Shown here in pieces: positions 11,681 through 23,435 of a stretch of DNA of 64,000 nucleotides. Numbering within the stretch: the stretch's first letter is position 1; the number at the start of each line of letters is the position of its first letter. The translations under genes were made by a program, and so were the position numbers. Origin of the DNA: Podospora pseudoanserina (lineage: Eukaryota; Ascomycota; Sordariomycetes; Sordariales; Podosporaceae); NCBI RefSeq assembly GCF_035222485.1, contig NC_085925.1, positions 806,001-870,000 of the forward strand, in the 5' to 3' direction. A model generated the notes under the pieces. That model saw only the letters and a list, made by a program, of their open reading frames with translations. It was not told where the DNA came from and did no database searches.

Positions 11681-12804
11681 ATGGCCACCAAGACCGAGAC
11701 CAAGCCCCAACTGAGCGGCGTTGCCCTCTACTCCAGATTCGCCCTTGCCGGCGCCATCTGCTGCTCCGTCACCCACGGTGCCCTCACCCCCGTCGATGTG
11801 TAGGTCCTCCCAGCACCGTTGCGCCGACGAGATCACCACGGAATATCGAAAAGCTAACCGCCTCCTCTACAGCGTCAAGACTCGCATCCAGCTCGACCCC
11901 GCTACCTACAACAGGGGCATGATCGGTGGCTTCAAGCAGGTCATCAAGAATGAGGGTGCTGGTGCCCTCCTCACTGGTGTCGGCCCTACCTTCGCCGGTT
12001 ACTTCCTCCAGGGCTCCCTCAAGTTCGGTGGTTACGAGCTGTTCAAGCAGCAGGCCATCAACTATCTAGGCTACGAGAACGCCTCCAAGTACCGCACCGG
12101 TGTCTACCTCGCCTCTTCCGCCATGGCCGAGTTCTTCGCCGATATTGCCCTCTGCCCTCTTGAGGCCACCCGTATCCGTCTCGTCTCCCAGCCCACCTAT
12201 GCCTCCGGCCTCATCGGCGGCTTCGGCAAGATGCTCAAGAACGAGGGTGTTGGTGCCTTCTACGCCGGTTTCGGTCCCATTCTGTTCAAGCAGTATGTTT
12301 TTTTTTTTTTTTCGTTTTTTTTGGCCTCCTGAATAGGACCCCAGATATTGACAATTCTCTAGGATCCCCTACACCATGGCCAAGTTCGTTGTCTACGAGA
12401 AGGTCGCCGAGGCTGTCTACCAGGTCTTCCCCAAGAAGGACATGGCCGACAGCATGCAGACTGTTGTCAACCTCGGCTCCGGTCTCGTTGCCGGTTTCGC
12501 CGCTGCCATCGTCTCTCAGCCCGCCGACACCATGTTGAGCAAGATCAACAAGACCCCCGGCGCCCCCGGCGAGGGCACCACCACCCGCCTCATCAAGATC
12601 GCCAAGGAGCTCGGCCTCAAGGGCTCCTACACCGGCATCGGCGCCCGTCTCTTCATGGTCGGCACCCTTACCGCTTTCCAGTTCGCCATCTACGGTGACA
12701 TCAAGAAGGCTCTTGGTATGTTTTCTTTTCCTGGTCGATTTGGATAACAAGTGCTGACTTTATCTGCAACAGGTGCCACTGGCGGTGTCGAGATCGGCAA
12801 ATAA
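11681..12804 (+). CDS. MIR1: Mitochondrial phosphate carrier (Mir1-type)
   Basis: Exons 11681-11799, 11873-12292, 12363-12715 and 12773-12804 join to 307 residues, normal for the family. Introns (73, 70 and 57 bp) start GTAGGT, GTATGT and GTATGT. The three carrier repeats show PVDVVKTR (37-44), PLEATRIRL and [37 protein letters not shown] and [12 protein letters not shown] match Mir1, the inner-membrane H+/Pi symporter that supplies phosphate for ATP synthesis, rather than the Pic2-type copper/phosphate carrier. Third positions are almost all C throughout, the strongest codon bias in the window, which suggests high expression. Intron 2 carries long T runs. It is followed convergently by SPB4. 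Confidence 0.97.
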
Positions 12805-13722
12805 GCGACTTAACATAGTCAATGCCGATGTAGTCCAACAAAAGTGGTGATGGAACCACAGAGACTTCCACATGTCGTCTCTGCGGCTTAATCCCCGCTT
12901 TTGTGGAGCAGGGAGGTTGGAGGGGTTATGATGGTGGAGATTTTGGGGGGAAGTTGGAGAGAAATTTCGACGGCTGCTGTTGTTACGACCTGAATGACAG
13001 CGACACAAACCAAAAAAACGACCAACAACAGGCAGGGTGTCTTTCGGGGGCATCAACGAAAAAACTGCGCGGCATCTTGCACAAATGTTGCTCGCTTTGA
13101 GGGAAAAGGTGTTTTATTTCCCCGGTCTTTGTTTGCATTTCCGGGATTTTGAAGCGCCTTTTCGCTATATCTTTTCTTTTGTTGTGTGTATGGCTATAAT
13201 ACTCTAAATGGGCAGGGATTTGGGAATTGTCTTTTTTTTCTTTGTCTTGGGCGATTAAAAAAAAAGTGGTATGCTTTCAAGAGAACTATAGAGCGATTAG
13301 ATCGGAGAGAGCAACTCTTTGTCTGGGAGACAAATAGAAAGAAAGAAAGAAAGAGCAAAGACGCTTATTCCTGTGCCTAGGTGGAGTGTTGGTTAGATGT
13401 GTATAATAGTTGAGATTTCAGGGAATGGTGGAGGTCTTTTTTTTTTGGATGATTTGTTGATCTTTGGTGTTGTACGTAAGTGAGTGTTGGTACTGGATAG
13501 GGAAGTGGTTGATTAATGCCCCCTTTACCCCTGAAGGCTTGGGAACGGTTGAGAGGACAATATTTGCTCTGGGTGCATGACCCGAAGGCCGGGCAATTCC
13601 GAATAGACAATTAAGTCAGTCCCTCCATGAAACCTAACGAGAAATCCAAAAGTGTATATTCAGACGAACATACGTGGGGTATCATCTTCTATATTTTTCA
13701 CCTTCCACACACACTACATCCG
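12805..13722. other. Convergent intergenic region between the phosphate carrier and SPB4
   Basis: 918 bp holding both 3' ends. It is T- and A-run rich (for example GAAAGAAAGAAAG near 13340) with only short frames of 60-98 codons that lack composition bias. No RNA gene is seen. Confidence 0.55.
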
Positions 13723-15819
13723 TTAATCGTCAAACCCGCCAAACTCCTCCTCATCACTGTCCTCCTCTCCCACCACCATCTTCTTTTTCGTCATCACCCC
13801 ACCACCACTACCACCACCCTTCCCAAAAGCCCCAAACGTCTTCCCGTCCCCCCCCAACACCCTCTCCTTCCTCCTCTCCTCCGCCTCTTGCCTAGCCTTC
13901 TCCTCATTCTGTTTCCTCACAAGCTCAATCATATCCTCCAGCTTCATGTGCTCCTCCCTTTCCCGTTCCGTCATCTTGCTCGCCCTCTCCGCCTCTTTCC
14001 TCTTCCTCTTCTTTTCTCTCCTCGCCACCTTTAGCTCCTCCGCATCCTGCTTCTCACTCCAAGCCTCGTTCGTCTTCCTCTTTTGCCCCGCCCGCTCCCC
14101 ATTTTCCTGTTGGCTAGCCACCCTAGCCGCCTTTTCCTTTTTCCATTTTTCCAGTTCTTCCAATCTCTTCTCTTCGCGGAGTTTGTCCTTGAACGGAATG
14201 GCTTCCACGTCTATGCCCAGGCCGAGGGAGCGGTCAATGTTTTTGCCCTTGATCTCCGGCATCTTGGGGAGTTCAACCAGCCCGTAGCCGTGGGCTAGGT
14301 CCACCCAGTCCAGGTCAGAAATCCGAAAGATGGAAGAGGCTTGGTGTTCAATGTAGCTTCGCGCCCACGAAACAAACGCCCTCTGAGCGAGCTGGTACAC
14401 TTCCCTATCCGTGATGGCTTGTTTCCTTACTTTTGTCGAGATCTCCTTGGCTTTCTCTTCAGAAAGAACAATTTCGGGTCTTTCCAACGGTGTGCATGGT
14501 GTTTGTCTCACTTCCAGCAGTTGGAGATAACCTTCCTCACGACCTGGTTGGAGCAACACCACCGCCAAACCGCGACGTCCGGCGCGACCGGCACGACCGC
14601 AGCGGTGGATGAACACCTTTGTGTCTGTCGGTGGGTCATGCTGGACTACCAAGTCGACTTGTGGAATGTCCAGACCGCGGGCGGCGATGTCGGTGGTCAA
14701 GAGGATGGATGGGGAGGTCGAGTTGACGAAGCGCTCAAAGTTCTTTTCGCGGACTTGGGGCTCGAGTTTGCCGTGGAGTGAGACAACGCTGAAGCCTTCT
14801 GGGAGAACGCTGTGGAGGACCTTGGCAAAGTATTTTACCGCGAAGCAGGTAGAGAAAAAGACGATGGATCGGGCCGGGCGGGGGTTGAGTTTTTCGAGGA
14901 TCTGGCAGAGCGCTGGGATTTTTTGACTGGCGGGGGTGATGAGGTACGACATTTGGAGGGACATTGGGGTCTTGCGCTCTTGGATTTCGCCGCCGTCTTT
15001 GAGGTTTCGTACTCGGACGGTGATGCGGTGGGGATATAGTAAGCCGACTGTGACGAGGCGCTCTACGGCGTCGCTGAGGGAGGCGCTGAACAAGCCTGTG
15101 CGGCGCTGCTTGGGGAGGTAGCCGAGGATGCGGTTGAGTTCTTGGGAGAAACCAAGGTCCAGCAAGCGGTCGGCTTCGTCCATGACGAGGACTTCAAAGG
15201 TGGAGGCGGGGGCCTTGACATAAGGGGAGGCGAGGAGCTCGGCGAGTCGGCCGGGTGTGCCGATGAGGAGGTTTGGTGATAACCTCAGGAATGCGCTCAG
15301 GTCTTCGGCCGCTTTTGTCGTTCCTCCCACCAGAAGCTGGGGGTAGACGACCGGTTCGGATGTGATGGTTCGCTTCTCGTCTCGGTCATGTTGCAGCTGC
15401 TCGGCCGACTGAGGGTGGAACTTGATGAGGCTGACGCAAACGTTGTAGATCTGTTGCGCCAGCTCGCGGGTGGGCGCAATGATGATGCCTTGGACATGGT
15501 GCCTCTTGGCTGCTTCGTCTCCACGCAAGAGTTTCTAGACACATTTATGTCAACACAGTGAATCAATGGTAATTGCGATGGTAGGTTTCCGTACCTCGAC
15601 CACTGGAATCAAATAAGCCAGCGTCTTGCCACTACCGGTGACAGCTTCCACGACGACATCCTTGTTCCCCCTGAAAAGATCGAGTGTTGACTTCTGCACT
15701 GGCGTCGGCTGCTCGAAGCCAGACGTCTGAAGATAGTCGAGGATCCATGAAGGGAGACTCTGGTTCAGCGAATCCCAAGTCCTGGGGGTCTTTTTGGCCC
15801 GTGGTTGAACTGGCGCCAT
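13723..15819 (-). CDS. SPB4: ATP-dependent rRNA helicase Spb4 (DEAD-box)
   Basis: Exons 15819-15595 and 15534-13723 join to 678 residues. The 60 bp intron (15594-15535) runs GTACGG..CTAG. DEAD-box motifs appear in order: Q motif GFEQPTPVQ (34-42), motif I AVTGSGKT (59-66), Ia APTRELAQQ, Ib TPGRL, II DEAD, III SAS, IV SIVFFST, V ARGLDIPQ and VI HRCGRAGRAGR. The region after the helicase core (SSIFRISDLDWVDLAHGYGLVELPKMPE) is the Spb4/Dbp4-type extension, and a long Lys/Glu/Arg-rich coiled-coil tail leads to an acidic end. Spb4 acts in the nucleolus on 27S pre-rRNA during 60S subunit assembly. Motif III reads SAS instead of the usual SAT; I believe this is common in filamentous-fungal Spb4 and not a defect. 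It is divergent from DGK1. Confidence 0.96.
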
Positions 15820-16512
15820 CTGAAGGGTCTTGCGATTGTCGGATTTTAATACAAAAGGACAGCCCCTCTATTCGTCTGCTTGTCGCGCAATTGACATACC
15901 ACTTGAAGCCTCCAAAAAAAAATGTCGGGGATCAGTTCGATAGCAGAGGGCTTATCAGCTTATCGATAAGCCAAACTGGACTTGGCAGACCGGGTCACCC
16001 TTGTAGTTCAGAGCACGGGCCATATGTGAGCACATGAGCAAAATGACATTGGGGGTTCTGGTGGATGATGTCGTCAGTCGTGGGCCAAGGCTTGCCGTGT
16101 TTCTTGATGTCGACGTGGCTTTTAGTTTCTTTTTAATTGTGAAGCAATTAGCCCGGGAAATGGGCGAATTTGGAGGGACGGAGGACGGGACAGGTGACCC
16201 ATGGTGGGATGCCATCTGAACTCGTAAAAAAATATCAGTTGTTGTGTGCATAATTACAGGCGGTAACGTCATTCCTTGCAGGCGGGACTGGCAGAATGTG
16301 GAGGGCCGCTGGAGCTGGCCGGGACTTGGATGTGAGGCACCATTGAGCACACAAAAAACAGCTCTCCTCGCAACAACTCTTTTTTAGGAGTACGAAGTAT
16401 CAAAACGGGGATTTATCCTGTCTCTTCTCAAGAATATCAAGCCAAAATTTACCATCGACAACAAGAGGGTCAGAGAGTTACAGACACTGACACTAATAGT
16501 GAGCGGCATTGA
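15820..16512. other. Upstream region shared by SPB4 (-) and DGK1 (+)
   Basis: The left half of a 1.17 kb divergent interval. Short frames on both strands (60-131 codons) overlap each other and show no domain. A TTATCAGCTTATCGATAAG inverted repeat at about 15953-15970 is visible. No strong TATA element was found. Confidence 0.5.
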
Positions 16513-16992
16513 ACCCATCTTAAATCAAGTGTCACATGCAACGCTGAGGCCTCAAAGCACCCCGGTCAGCCCGCTGGCCGCTGTGTCTTCCCTCCCGCAC
16601 CAGCCGAAATTTCTTCGCTCTTCCTCCCAGCACCGCGCTCCAAGCCCGCCGCACCGCACTGCCCAACGGGAAACGGGATCCAAGAACGCACCGATTCGAC
16701 TCTCCCCCTGGACCGCCGGGATTCGACCCTTTCGCACCAGCCATGCGGCGGAGTACTCACACTCCACCGCATCAACCCAAACACCACACTGGATTCCACA
16801 GAAAAAGTTCAAGCCTTCTTTCGATACCACCAGGCCGTCTTTAATGCCCTAGCCCCCGCCCCTATCTCGCCCAACGACCCGAGAAAAGACTGCTTCCTTC
16901 CCACCTCCCTCTGGCCGCTGCAGCTCTCCCGTCTCCCACGAATCATCAAAGGTTGTGTCGCACTGCCAGCCCTACCACCATTTCCCTACGAC
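16513..16992 (+). other. Stop-free leader in frame with DGK1
   Basis: Between a TGA at 16510-16512 and the DGK1 ATG, the DGK1 frame is open for 160 codons but contains no in-frame ATG. The second half translates to fairly ordinary-looking protein (for example STEKVQAFFRYHQAVFNAL). Another frame here is open from 16499 to 16852. Because homologues of Dgk1 normally start close to the RTKQAIPS-type sequence after 16993, I read this as an untranslated, C-rich leader. A non-AUG extension or an upstream exon of a longer isoform remains possible. Confidence 0.35.
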
Positions 16993-18204
16993 ATGTCTGG
17001 CCGAACAAAGCAAGCCATCCCATCTACCCCGCGCGTCATATCGCCGAGTCCAACGCCGTCAGAGCAGGATGGAACCGGCCAGGATGGATACAGCGGGCCG
17101 ATGACTCGGTCGGCGGCGAGGAGGAGGCTGGCGACGCCACTACCAGTAGAGGAGGATATCGAGGAGGACGAGAGCCCAGAACTCTCAAGGGCCCGGACGC
17201 GAAGCCGCAGCCCGATCGACACGCGAAAGGTAGCCCAACTAAGCCCAAGGAAAACTTCAAGGATGGCATCCAGCGCTCTCCAGCCGATCGCGGCGACGGC
17301 AGCGACGACGACAGCCATCGCAACGCCCAACGGGAGCACGGGCGAAAAAGCACCAGAAACAAACGGGCACCTCTCCCCGCCCACACCATCACTTTATTAT
17401 GGATGGAGCTGGCGGGACTTTAGCCGAAGTCCCAGCCCACTCGGTCTGATTCCCATCCACAGGCACTGGAGGACGTTTGTGCACAAGCACGAGGTACCCC
17501 GGAAGGCCCTGCACGTATCCATCGGCTTCTTCGTCGTATGGCTCTACCTCTCGGGGACACAAACTTATTCTGTGTGCCCCTACCTCATGGGTGCCTTGAT
17601 ACCCATCGCCGCCGTGGATGTGGTGCGCCATCACTACCAGCCATTCAACCGGTTTTACGTCAAGGTCTTGGGCGCCCTGATGCGCGAGAGTGAGTTTTCC
17701 GGTTACAACGGTGTTATCTTCTACCTCTTGGGTGCGTGGACGGCCCTGTACTTTTTCCCCAAGGATGTCGGAGTTATGGCCACGCTGCTGCTGAGCTGGT
17801 GTGATACGGCCGCAAGCACCTTTGGCAGGCTGTATGGGCGGTACACCCCCCGTCTCCGCCGCGGCAAGTCCCTTGCTGGCTCTTCGGCTGCGTTCCTTGT
17901 CGGCGTCGGGACGGCTGTGTACTTTTGGGGGTGGCTCGCCCCGACCAAGGGACCCTTCCCGGGAGATGAGAACTTTATGTTTACGGGAACTCTCCGTCTT
18001 CCTCAACTCTTGGCGGATGCTGTGGGCCTGGCCCCGGCGAAGGCGACTATTTCTGGAGGGCTTGCGCTTGGTGTCATGAGTCTGTGGTCTGGGTTTGTGG
18101 CTGCGGCTAGCGAGGTGGTTGACCTCTTTGGCTGGGATGATAATCTGACCATCCCGGTTCTCAGCGGTCTCGGAATTTGGGGGTTTCTCAAGGTGTTTGG
18201 TTAA
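16993..18204 (+). CDS. DGK1: CTP-dependent diacylglycerol kinase (Dgk1)
   Basis: Intronless, 403 residues. Residues 1-135 are polar and Ser/Pro/Arg-rich (RSAARRR, RARTRSRSP), probably cytosolic or nucleoplasmic and phosphorylated. The C-terminal two thirds form the multi-spanning CTP-transferase domain: PRKALHVSIGFFVVWLYLSG (169-188), WCDTAASTFGRLYGRYTP (269-286) and GKSLAGSSAAFLVG (291-304) are the conserved signatures, followed by two or three more hydrophobic segments and a C-terminus at KVFG. Dgk1 uses CTP to turn diacylglycerol into phosphatidate in the ER/nuclear envelope, opposing the Pah1 lipin phosphatase. The length exceeds that of yeast Dgk1 (290) because of the N-terminal extension, which is usual in filamentous fungi. 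The start follows a clean C-rich leader (TACGACATG). Confidence 0.95.
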   Translation: MSGRTKQAIPSTPRVISPSPTPSEQDGTGQDGYSGPMTRSAARRRLATPLPVEEDIEEDESPELSRARTRSRSPIDTRKVAQLSPRKTSRMASSALQPIAATAATTTAIATPNGSTGEKAPETNGHLSPPTPSLYYGWSWRDFSRSPSPLGLIPIHRHWRTFVHKHEVPRKALHVSIGFFVVWLYLSGTQTYSVCPYLMGALIPIAAVDVVRHHYQPFNRFYVKVLGALMRESEFSGYNGVIFYLLGAWTALYFFPKDVGVMATLLLSWCDTAASTFGRLYGRYTPRLRRGKSLAGSSAAFLVGVGTAVYFWGWLAPTKGPFPGDENFMFTGTLRLPQLLADAVGLAPAKATISGGLALGVMSLWSGFVAAASEVVDLFGWDDNLTIPVLSGLGIWGFLKVFG

Positions 18205-21200
18205 AGCGAGGCGTGGTTGTCAGGGTTTCAACACGAGAAGACGACAGAAAAAAGAAATCTGGCCGGCGGCGGCAACGAATGCGGCCCGGTTGGATGTGTA
18301 TGTTTATTAAATTGCATGGACGGCGTTGCTTGGGGTTGGGTGGTTTATTGACCCCAAAGGATACCTACGTAGACGTCACCTCGAATCTCTTATCTCATTC
18401 AACATACATATTTCTCTACCTACTACCTATGGATCCCATCGGAACATTCGAATATCGAAAAGTGTACACTCGCTCTATGGCACAGCTATTCAGGCCCTAC
18501 ATCAACCCCGCGGTGGGGGAGCACTTATGATGCCATGATATATGCTTTGGAATGAGGGGGCATTTGGAGAAGGCGCATGGGTTTTGTTGGCTCTGCAGCT
18601 GCCACGCAGCTTGACTGTATGTCTTGCATCGGCTTACACGCGGGGATCATGTTCAGAGGAGGGGGCCCTCCGTCCGTCTCTCTCCTCTTCGTGTTGCGCC
18701 TTTCAATAATCTCCAGAGGCTGTCACGGCAGGTGGTTTGTCCCACGAACGGTTCCTTCGATTGCATCAACCACTTTTGATGATTCGCCCATCCTTCTCTG
18801 ACAAAAGCCCTAGCCGCATGCTCGACACGAACACCTGGTTGCGCCAAGCCTTTTTTTTTTCTCCATGCATATTCAAGGTACTCTGAAGATATGACTCCCG
18901 AACGAAACGAACGAGCCACCTCTTGGACTTCCATGTCATGTCTATCGGCTGCTGAAAAGAGGGGACTGACTGATGGAGAAGGGAATCCGCCTGTGGCTGC
19001 CATGATTTTTCGTTTGTCCTATGAAATCGTGCCCAGTCATCAAGGGCTCGGCACCGGCGCAACGCACGTCTGCGTTTGACTGCATGCCGGTCCAGTTTCC
19101 TACTCTGAGAGTTACATTCTCTCCGCTAAATTCCACTGGATTTTCTCGAACAATTCCCAGTGGATCGAGAAGACCATTGAATTGGTGCGGCACCACACCC
19201 ACGGCTGGACGTGCGGCAGGACGTCTCCTCCCTTGATGCGTTGTCCCCCTTCCTCAGCATAACATGCTGCTACTGCTGCTGTCTTTCCCGAGCTCCTGCA
19301 TCGAGGATTGGCGTTTCATTCGAAACTGTTGAAGAATACCTCCGGCCTCGTTCCTCTTTACCGATCCTCAAAGCCAACGCCTACACAGCCTGGCTGTTGA
19401 CTGGCTCATTCTGACTCAATACTTGGCAATATCTCCCGTGATTTGGTGGTTCTGCCTGGCCGTTTTTCCAACTGGAGGAGATGGAGAAAAACGCCAACTG
19501 GCTAGCCTCGAGACGTCCAGTTAGACCTGCAGGAACAGCACTCGTTATTAGCTCACCAACCATCCATCCCATCCACAGCGGGCCCAGGCTGGCGGGTTCT
19601 CTCGCTCTCACGCTCTCGTCAGTGGTTGAAGTTCTGTCCCACAAGAATTCGGCCATTGGGTCGGCTCGAAGAAGAAGAAACAGCCGGCAAGCCGTTATTT
19701 GTCTCGCATGGAGAGGAAGTCATGCCCCTCCTTTCCGGCCTTCTACCCGGCAGCTGCTATATGCCGTTATCCTAGGTGCTTCTTGGACAAACCAGGGGTG
19801 TAGCGGTCTAGGGGATTTACGAGTGACTTGGCCTGTCGGGTGGGATGATGTCTGGATAACAACAGCTGCTGACTTGCTACCGAGCCGGGGCTTTGAGGTA
19901 GCGAGTGGCCACTTGCCTGATCCATCAGTTGGGTCCTTCATCCGGGCACTCACTCCTCTGGGTGTCCTATACTCCAATTTCTGTTTTGATGTCCAACACC
20001 TGCCATCAGAGACACGGTACGGCTCACCGCTTTCCCTCCTGCCAGTCGGGATATGCACATATTCGAGACCCTTCAACTCTGAGAAGAGCAGCAAGCAAGT
20101 CTCGGGAACTCGCCACTTTCAATATCAATGGCAGCTGCAAAAGGAACGACATCACATCACTGCCGTACCTGGGTTGCGTACAACGGAGCACCGAAAACCG
20201 GAAAGGCAAGGGAAAAATTAGACAGCGGGTGCCTGTGCCTGGGGTTTATTCCAAAACCTTCCTTCGGTAAAGCGGATCCCGGGAGGCACGACATATGCTC
20301 GGCCCATATATGGTGTAGACTATCATAAGGTGGATAAAAAGAAAAGAAAGAAACAGAGCCTTGCAGCAGAAGGCGGATGGGAACACGGAAAGTCAAGGTT
20401 ATGCCAGGGCTTATTAACCTGCATTTCTAGACGCAGGCTGTGGGGGTGGGCAATAAAAAAACAAAAAAAAAAAAAGGAGTATTCTGCCATGCCATTCTGG
20501 ATTCATGGCTGACTGCCACGGGGGGGCAGTCCAGAGGCGGCACCTCCACCTTTGCAGGTCGAGTAGCCACTCAATCCGCCGACTTTCACCGAGACAGCAG
20601 AGGGATTTACCTTTTCAGCCTTGGACCAATGGCGTTATTCCACCTTTTTCCTTCTTTGAAATCCTCGATGTCAGGAAAGATGCCCTCCAGCTTTGCAAGG
20701 GGCCGGAGACAACTTAGCCAGTCGCGCACAGGCCAAGTCCAACATACGGTGTAAGAGGATGCAGGCCACTCTGCAGCAGGCATTCGTCTTGTTCTTTTTT
20801 GTCTTCTGGGATTTGGACAACACATTGCCCGACTTGATGCATCACTGCCTAACCCGACTTTGCAACATTTGTTTGACGTCCGCTTCTTCATTTCCCCCCC
20901 TCCCTCTTCGACTTGTCCGAGCCAACGAAACGGTGGGCTATCAGCCTAGGTATCTTTGAGCAACCTTCGCCGCTTTTAACTTGATTCCTGCCTGGTTCGT
21001 GGATCCAAACGGTGCATATACCTCCACACATGCCTCCACTTCACTCCTTCGCCATCTTCCGGTCCGCCGCTTCCTGGTTCGTGGATATTGTCTCCTGTTC
21101 CCATCACCCAGCCTATCTGCAGCTACCGTTTCGTCTGCCTGTCTGTCTCTGCCGGTCTGGTAGTGTCTGATGACACACACATCGTTGTCGTCCAGACCGT

Positions 21201-22059
21201 CGTCACTTTTCTGACCTCCAATTGCGGCGAAACTTACCTCTCACAGGTGTTTCCCATCCCCCCCCCAATCTTTCTATCTCCTACACCCCATCCCTGTCCC
21301 GTCATCTGCAGAAGAGAGGATCTTGTCCCGAGCAGGGAGTCAGTCTATGCCAACCATGTTGCTGTTTCTTGCCTCTCTTTCTCTCTCTCAGCCGGGACTA
21401 GTCGTCGTCTACATGGCTATGTACACCCCCCCTCCATCAGCCGGCTTTCTTTCGAGATGGAGTGTATCCTCCCTTGAAACCTTGAAGCCTCTATCTCTTT
21501 CGCCTCCTCCTTCCCACACACAACACACAATTGCCCTCCCCGGAGCCATTGGGCTTACAACCGGAGTGCCGGCTCCCCCGTTGTAGTCAATACAAACGGT
21601 TGATAGTCCCACCTCTCGGCATATGCGAGTTGCTTTCACTCGCTCCTTTTTCTTTCTGTGATCACATTGAAACTTTCCTATAGGTCCCTCTGGCGCTTGG
21701 TGGCTTTCGTTTCTTCCTCCAGGGATCACCCCATTCATTGATACGGTCCTGTTGGTCAGTGGTTGATATCAAGGGTGTGTGAGAAGGAGGGGGGTGAGGT
21801 TTACGTTTTTTTCTTGATCAATACCGATAATTGAACGTCGTCACCATACTTATTTCTCATCACATACCTACTTGCCTGGTTTGTTCTGGCCAAGTGAGTT
21901 AGTGTGTAGGCTTTTGGTTCAACGAATAGGAGTTGCCCTCCTCGGGGATGGATAGAGTCCGTCCTTATCCATGTCCCCCTCTCTCTCCCCCTCGTGATGA
22001 AATCGGCATGCCATCGGCCGACTGGATGAGAGGGGGGGAGGGGAGGAAGGGGGAAAATG
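18205..22059. other. Large intergenic region, 3.9 kb, upstream of KXD1
   Basis: No gene can be supported. The longest frame (19481-20221 plus, 246 codons) has no domain, no Kozak-like start and no consistent wobble bias. The 18653-19003 minus frame (116 codons) is similar. Polypyrimidine patches and A-runs (20455-20475) are the only local structure. With the TATA box at 22060, most of this interval is probably distal promoter or non-coding transcript; that is inference. Confidence 0.5.
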
Positions 22060-22067
22060 TATAAAAG
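22060..22067 (+). promoter_or_regulatory. TATA box of KXD1
   Basis: TATAAAAG set in a purine-rich stretch (GGGGAAAATG.. ..GGGGGGGAGATGG), followed 40-60 bp downstream by a pyrimidine-rich TTTTCTTTCACTTTTCTTTC segment suitable for initiation. It lies 448 bp upstream of the KXD1 ATG, implying a leader of roughly 400 nt. Confidence 0.6.
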
Positions 22068-22514
22068 GGGGGGAGATGGCAGATATGGGAGAGATTGCTT
22101 TTCTTTCACTTTTCTTTCTTCCATTCTTTACAACGAGAACAAGTTGAGTTGGGCTTGATACCTACCATACTGCGCTACAGCTCTGTCTGCTTGCTTTCAC
22201 ACACACACACGCACACACACCATTACTTTACTACACTTTACCCAAGAAGAGAGACTTTCACAAGTGACACCTTACTCTTGGTCTTGTCCATCCAACCATT
22301 CTATCTATTCACAACCCTTTCCGCCACACACACACACACACATACACACACATACACACACATACACAAACATTTCACCCTAGTTACCTTGGGCAGAAAG
22401 TTTATTTATTTTTCCCCAAACCCAACGGTTACACATTTTTACCCTTTTTTTTATTCTCCCCACCACCGCCACCACTACAATCTTCTCATCATCACCGAAC
22501 TTTGCCATATCAAA
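22068..22514 (+). other. KXD1 5' leader with CA-rich tracts
   Basis: Pyrimidine-rich leader with two AC-type tracts (about 22199-22221 and 22325-22368, the latter interrupted by CAT units). It ends in CATATCAAAATG. A frame enters from 22095 in phase with the KXD1 ATG without a stop, but family comparison favours 22515 as the start. Confidence 0.55.
22325..22368. repeat. Interrupted (AC)n microsatellite in the KXD1 leader
   Basis: AC dinucleotides broken periodically by CATACACACA units, suggesting a compound repeat with a 10-base higher-order unit repeated about three times. Confidence 0.9.
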
Positions 22515-23379
22515 ATGTCCCACTATTCAACCCCTTACTACCCCACTACAACCTCCATCCCCATCCCGCCCACCAAGTCAGCCTACCAATCCCCCTACTC
22601 TCCATACTACCCACCCGCCGAGGAGACAGGGACGTACTCCGTCTCGCCCCCTGAGCTCACAGATGATGGGCACAGTTTGGTGAGCACTGGTGGTGGTAGC
22701 TACTCTGTCGGTCCGTCGGGGTCGGTCTCCTCGGGGTCAGACTACTACTATGGTGGTGGGTCTGGGGTTGGGGGGGATGTTGCGGCGGGAAATGTGGCGA
22801 ATGTGGATTTGAACGAGTACATGGCTGAGAGGTTCAGCGAGGGGGCGATGGATTCGGTCGGGGGGGTGATGGATGGGTATACTGTGAGGCAGGCAAAGGC
22901 GTGAGTTTTTCCCTTTTGATTTTGGGGAGAGGAAGACAAAAGCTGACAGTTAAAACAGTTCTGGCCATTTGAACGCCAAACACAGGGAACTGCTCGAGTT
23001 GCAGGCCAAAGCGCAGGCGAGGCTGGCAAAGACGAGGGCGAGGTTCGCGCAGGGGATGGAGGATGCGAGGGAGGTGAGGGAGGATTTGGAGTGGACTCAG
23101 AGGAAGGTTGCGTGAGTTTTTGCCCCCCTTTTTTTTTTTTTCCCCTCCCCTTCAGCATTTCAAGCATGGGAATTTTTGGCTATCTGGCTTTGAACCCCTA
23201 AAAACCGCGAGATCTCAAATTTGGCGGACGAGCAGCAGGAGGCAAATCTGGGGACTGGCTGTTTTCTGAGAGAACAGGGGCTAATAATGGAGAATAGGTC
23301 GCTCAAGACAAAAGCGTCAAAGAAGCACACAAAAGAGTACACCAAAGCTCGCGCTCGGTACCCAAGCCCAGATTATTGA
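22515..23379 (+). CDS. KXD1: KxDL-family protein, BLOC-1 subunit Kxd1-like
   Basis: Exons 22515-22900, 22959-23111 and 23298-23379 join to 206 residues with all phases consistent. Introns are 58 bp (GTGAGT..ACAG, branch GCTGACA) and 186 bp (GTGAGT..ATAG, branch GCTAATA). Residues 1-60 are Tyr/Pro/Ser-rich, followed by a Gly-rich linker. VDLNEYMAERFSEG and YTVRQAKASGHLNAKHRELL then lead into a coiled coil ending in VREDLEWTQRKVASLKTKAS, the position of the KxDL motif (here RxDL), and the tail KKHTKEYTKARARYP. Kxd1 belongs to the BLOC-1/BORC-like complexes that govern endosome and lysosome/vacuole traffic. I assign it from this motif order. The second intron is unusually long and T-rich. Confidence 0.8.
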
Positions 23380-23386
23380 ACCCTCC

Positions 23387-23389
<3 letters not shown>

Positions 23390-23430
<41 letters not shown>
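23390..23430. repeat. 41-base T homopolymer
   Basis: Uninterrupted T run beginning 11 bases after the KXD1 TGA, preceded by CCCTCCCCC. It lies in the 3' untranslated region or at the 3' end of the gene. The length should be treated as approximate, since such runs are hard to sequence. Confidence 0.95.

Positions 23431-23435
<5 letters not shown>

Noticed and set aside
19481-20221. 246-codon + strand frame in the DGK1-KXD1 gap
   Set aside because: No domain, no good start context and no wobble-base preference, and it is overlapped by several similar frames on both strands.
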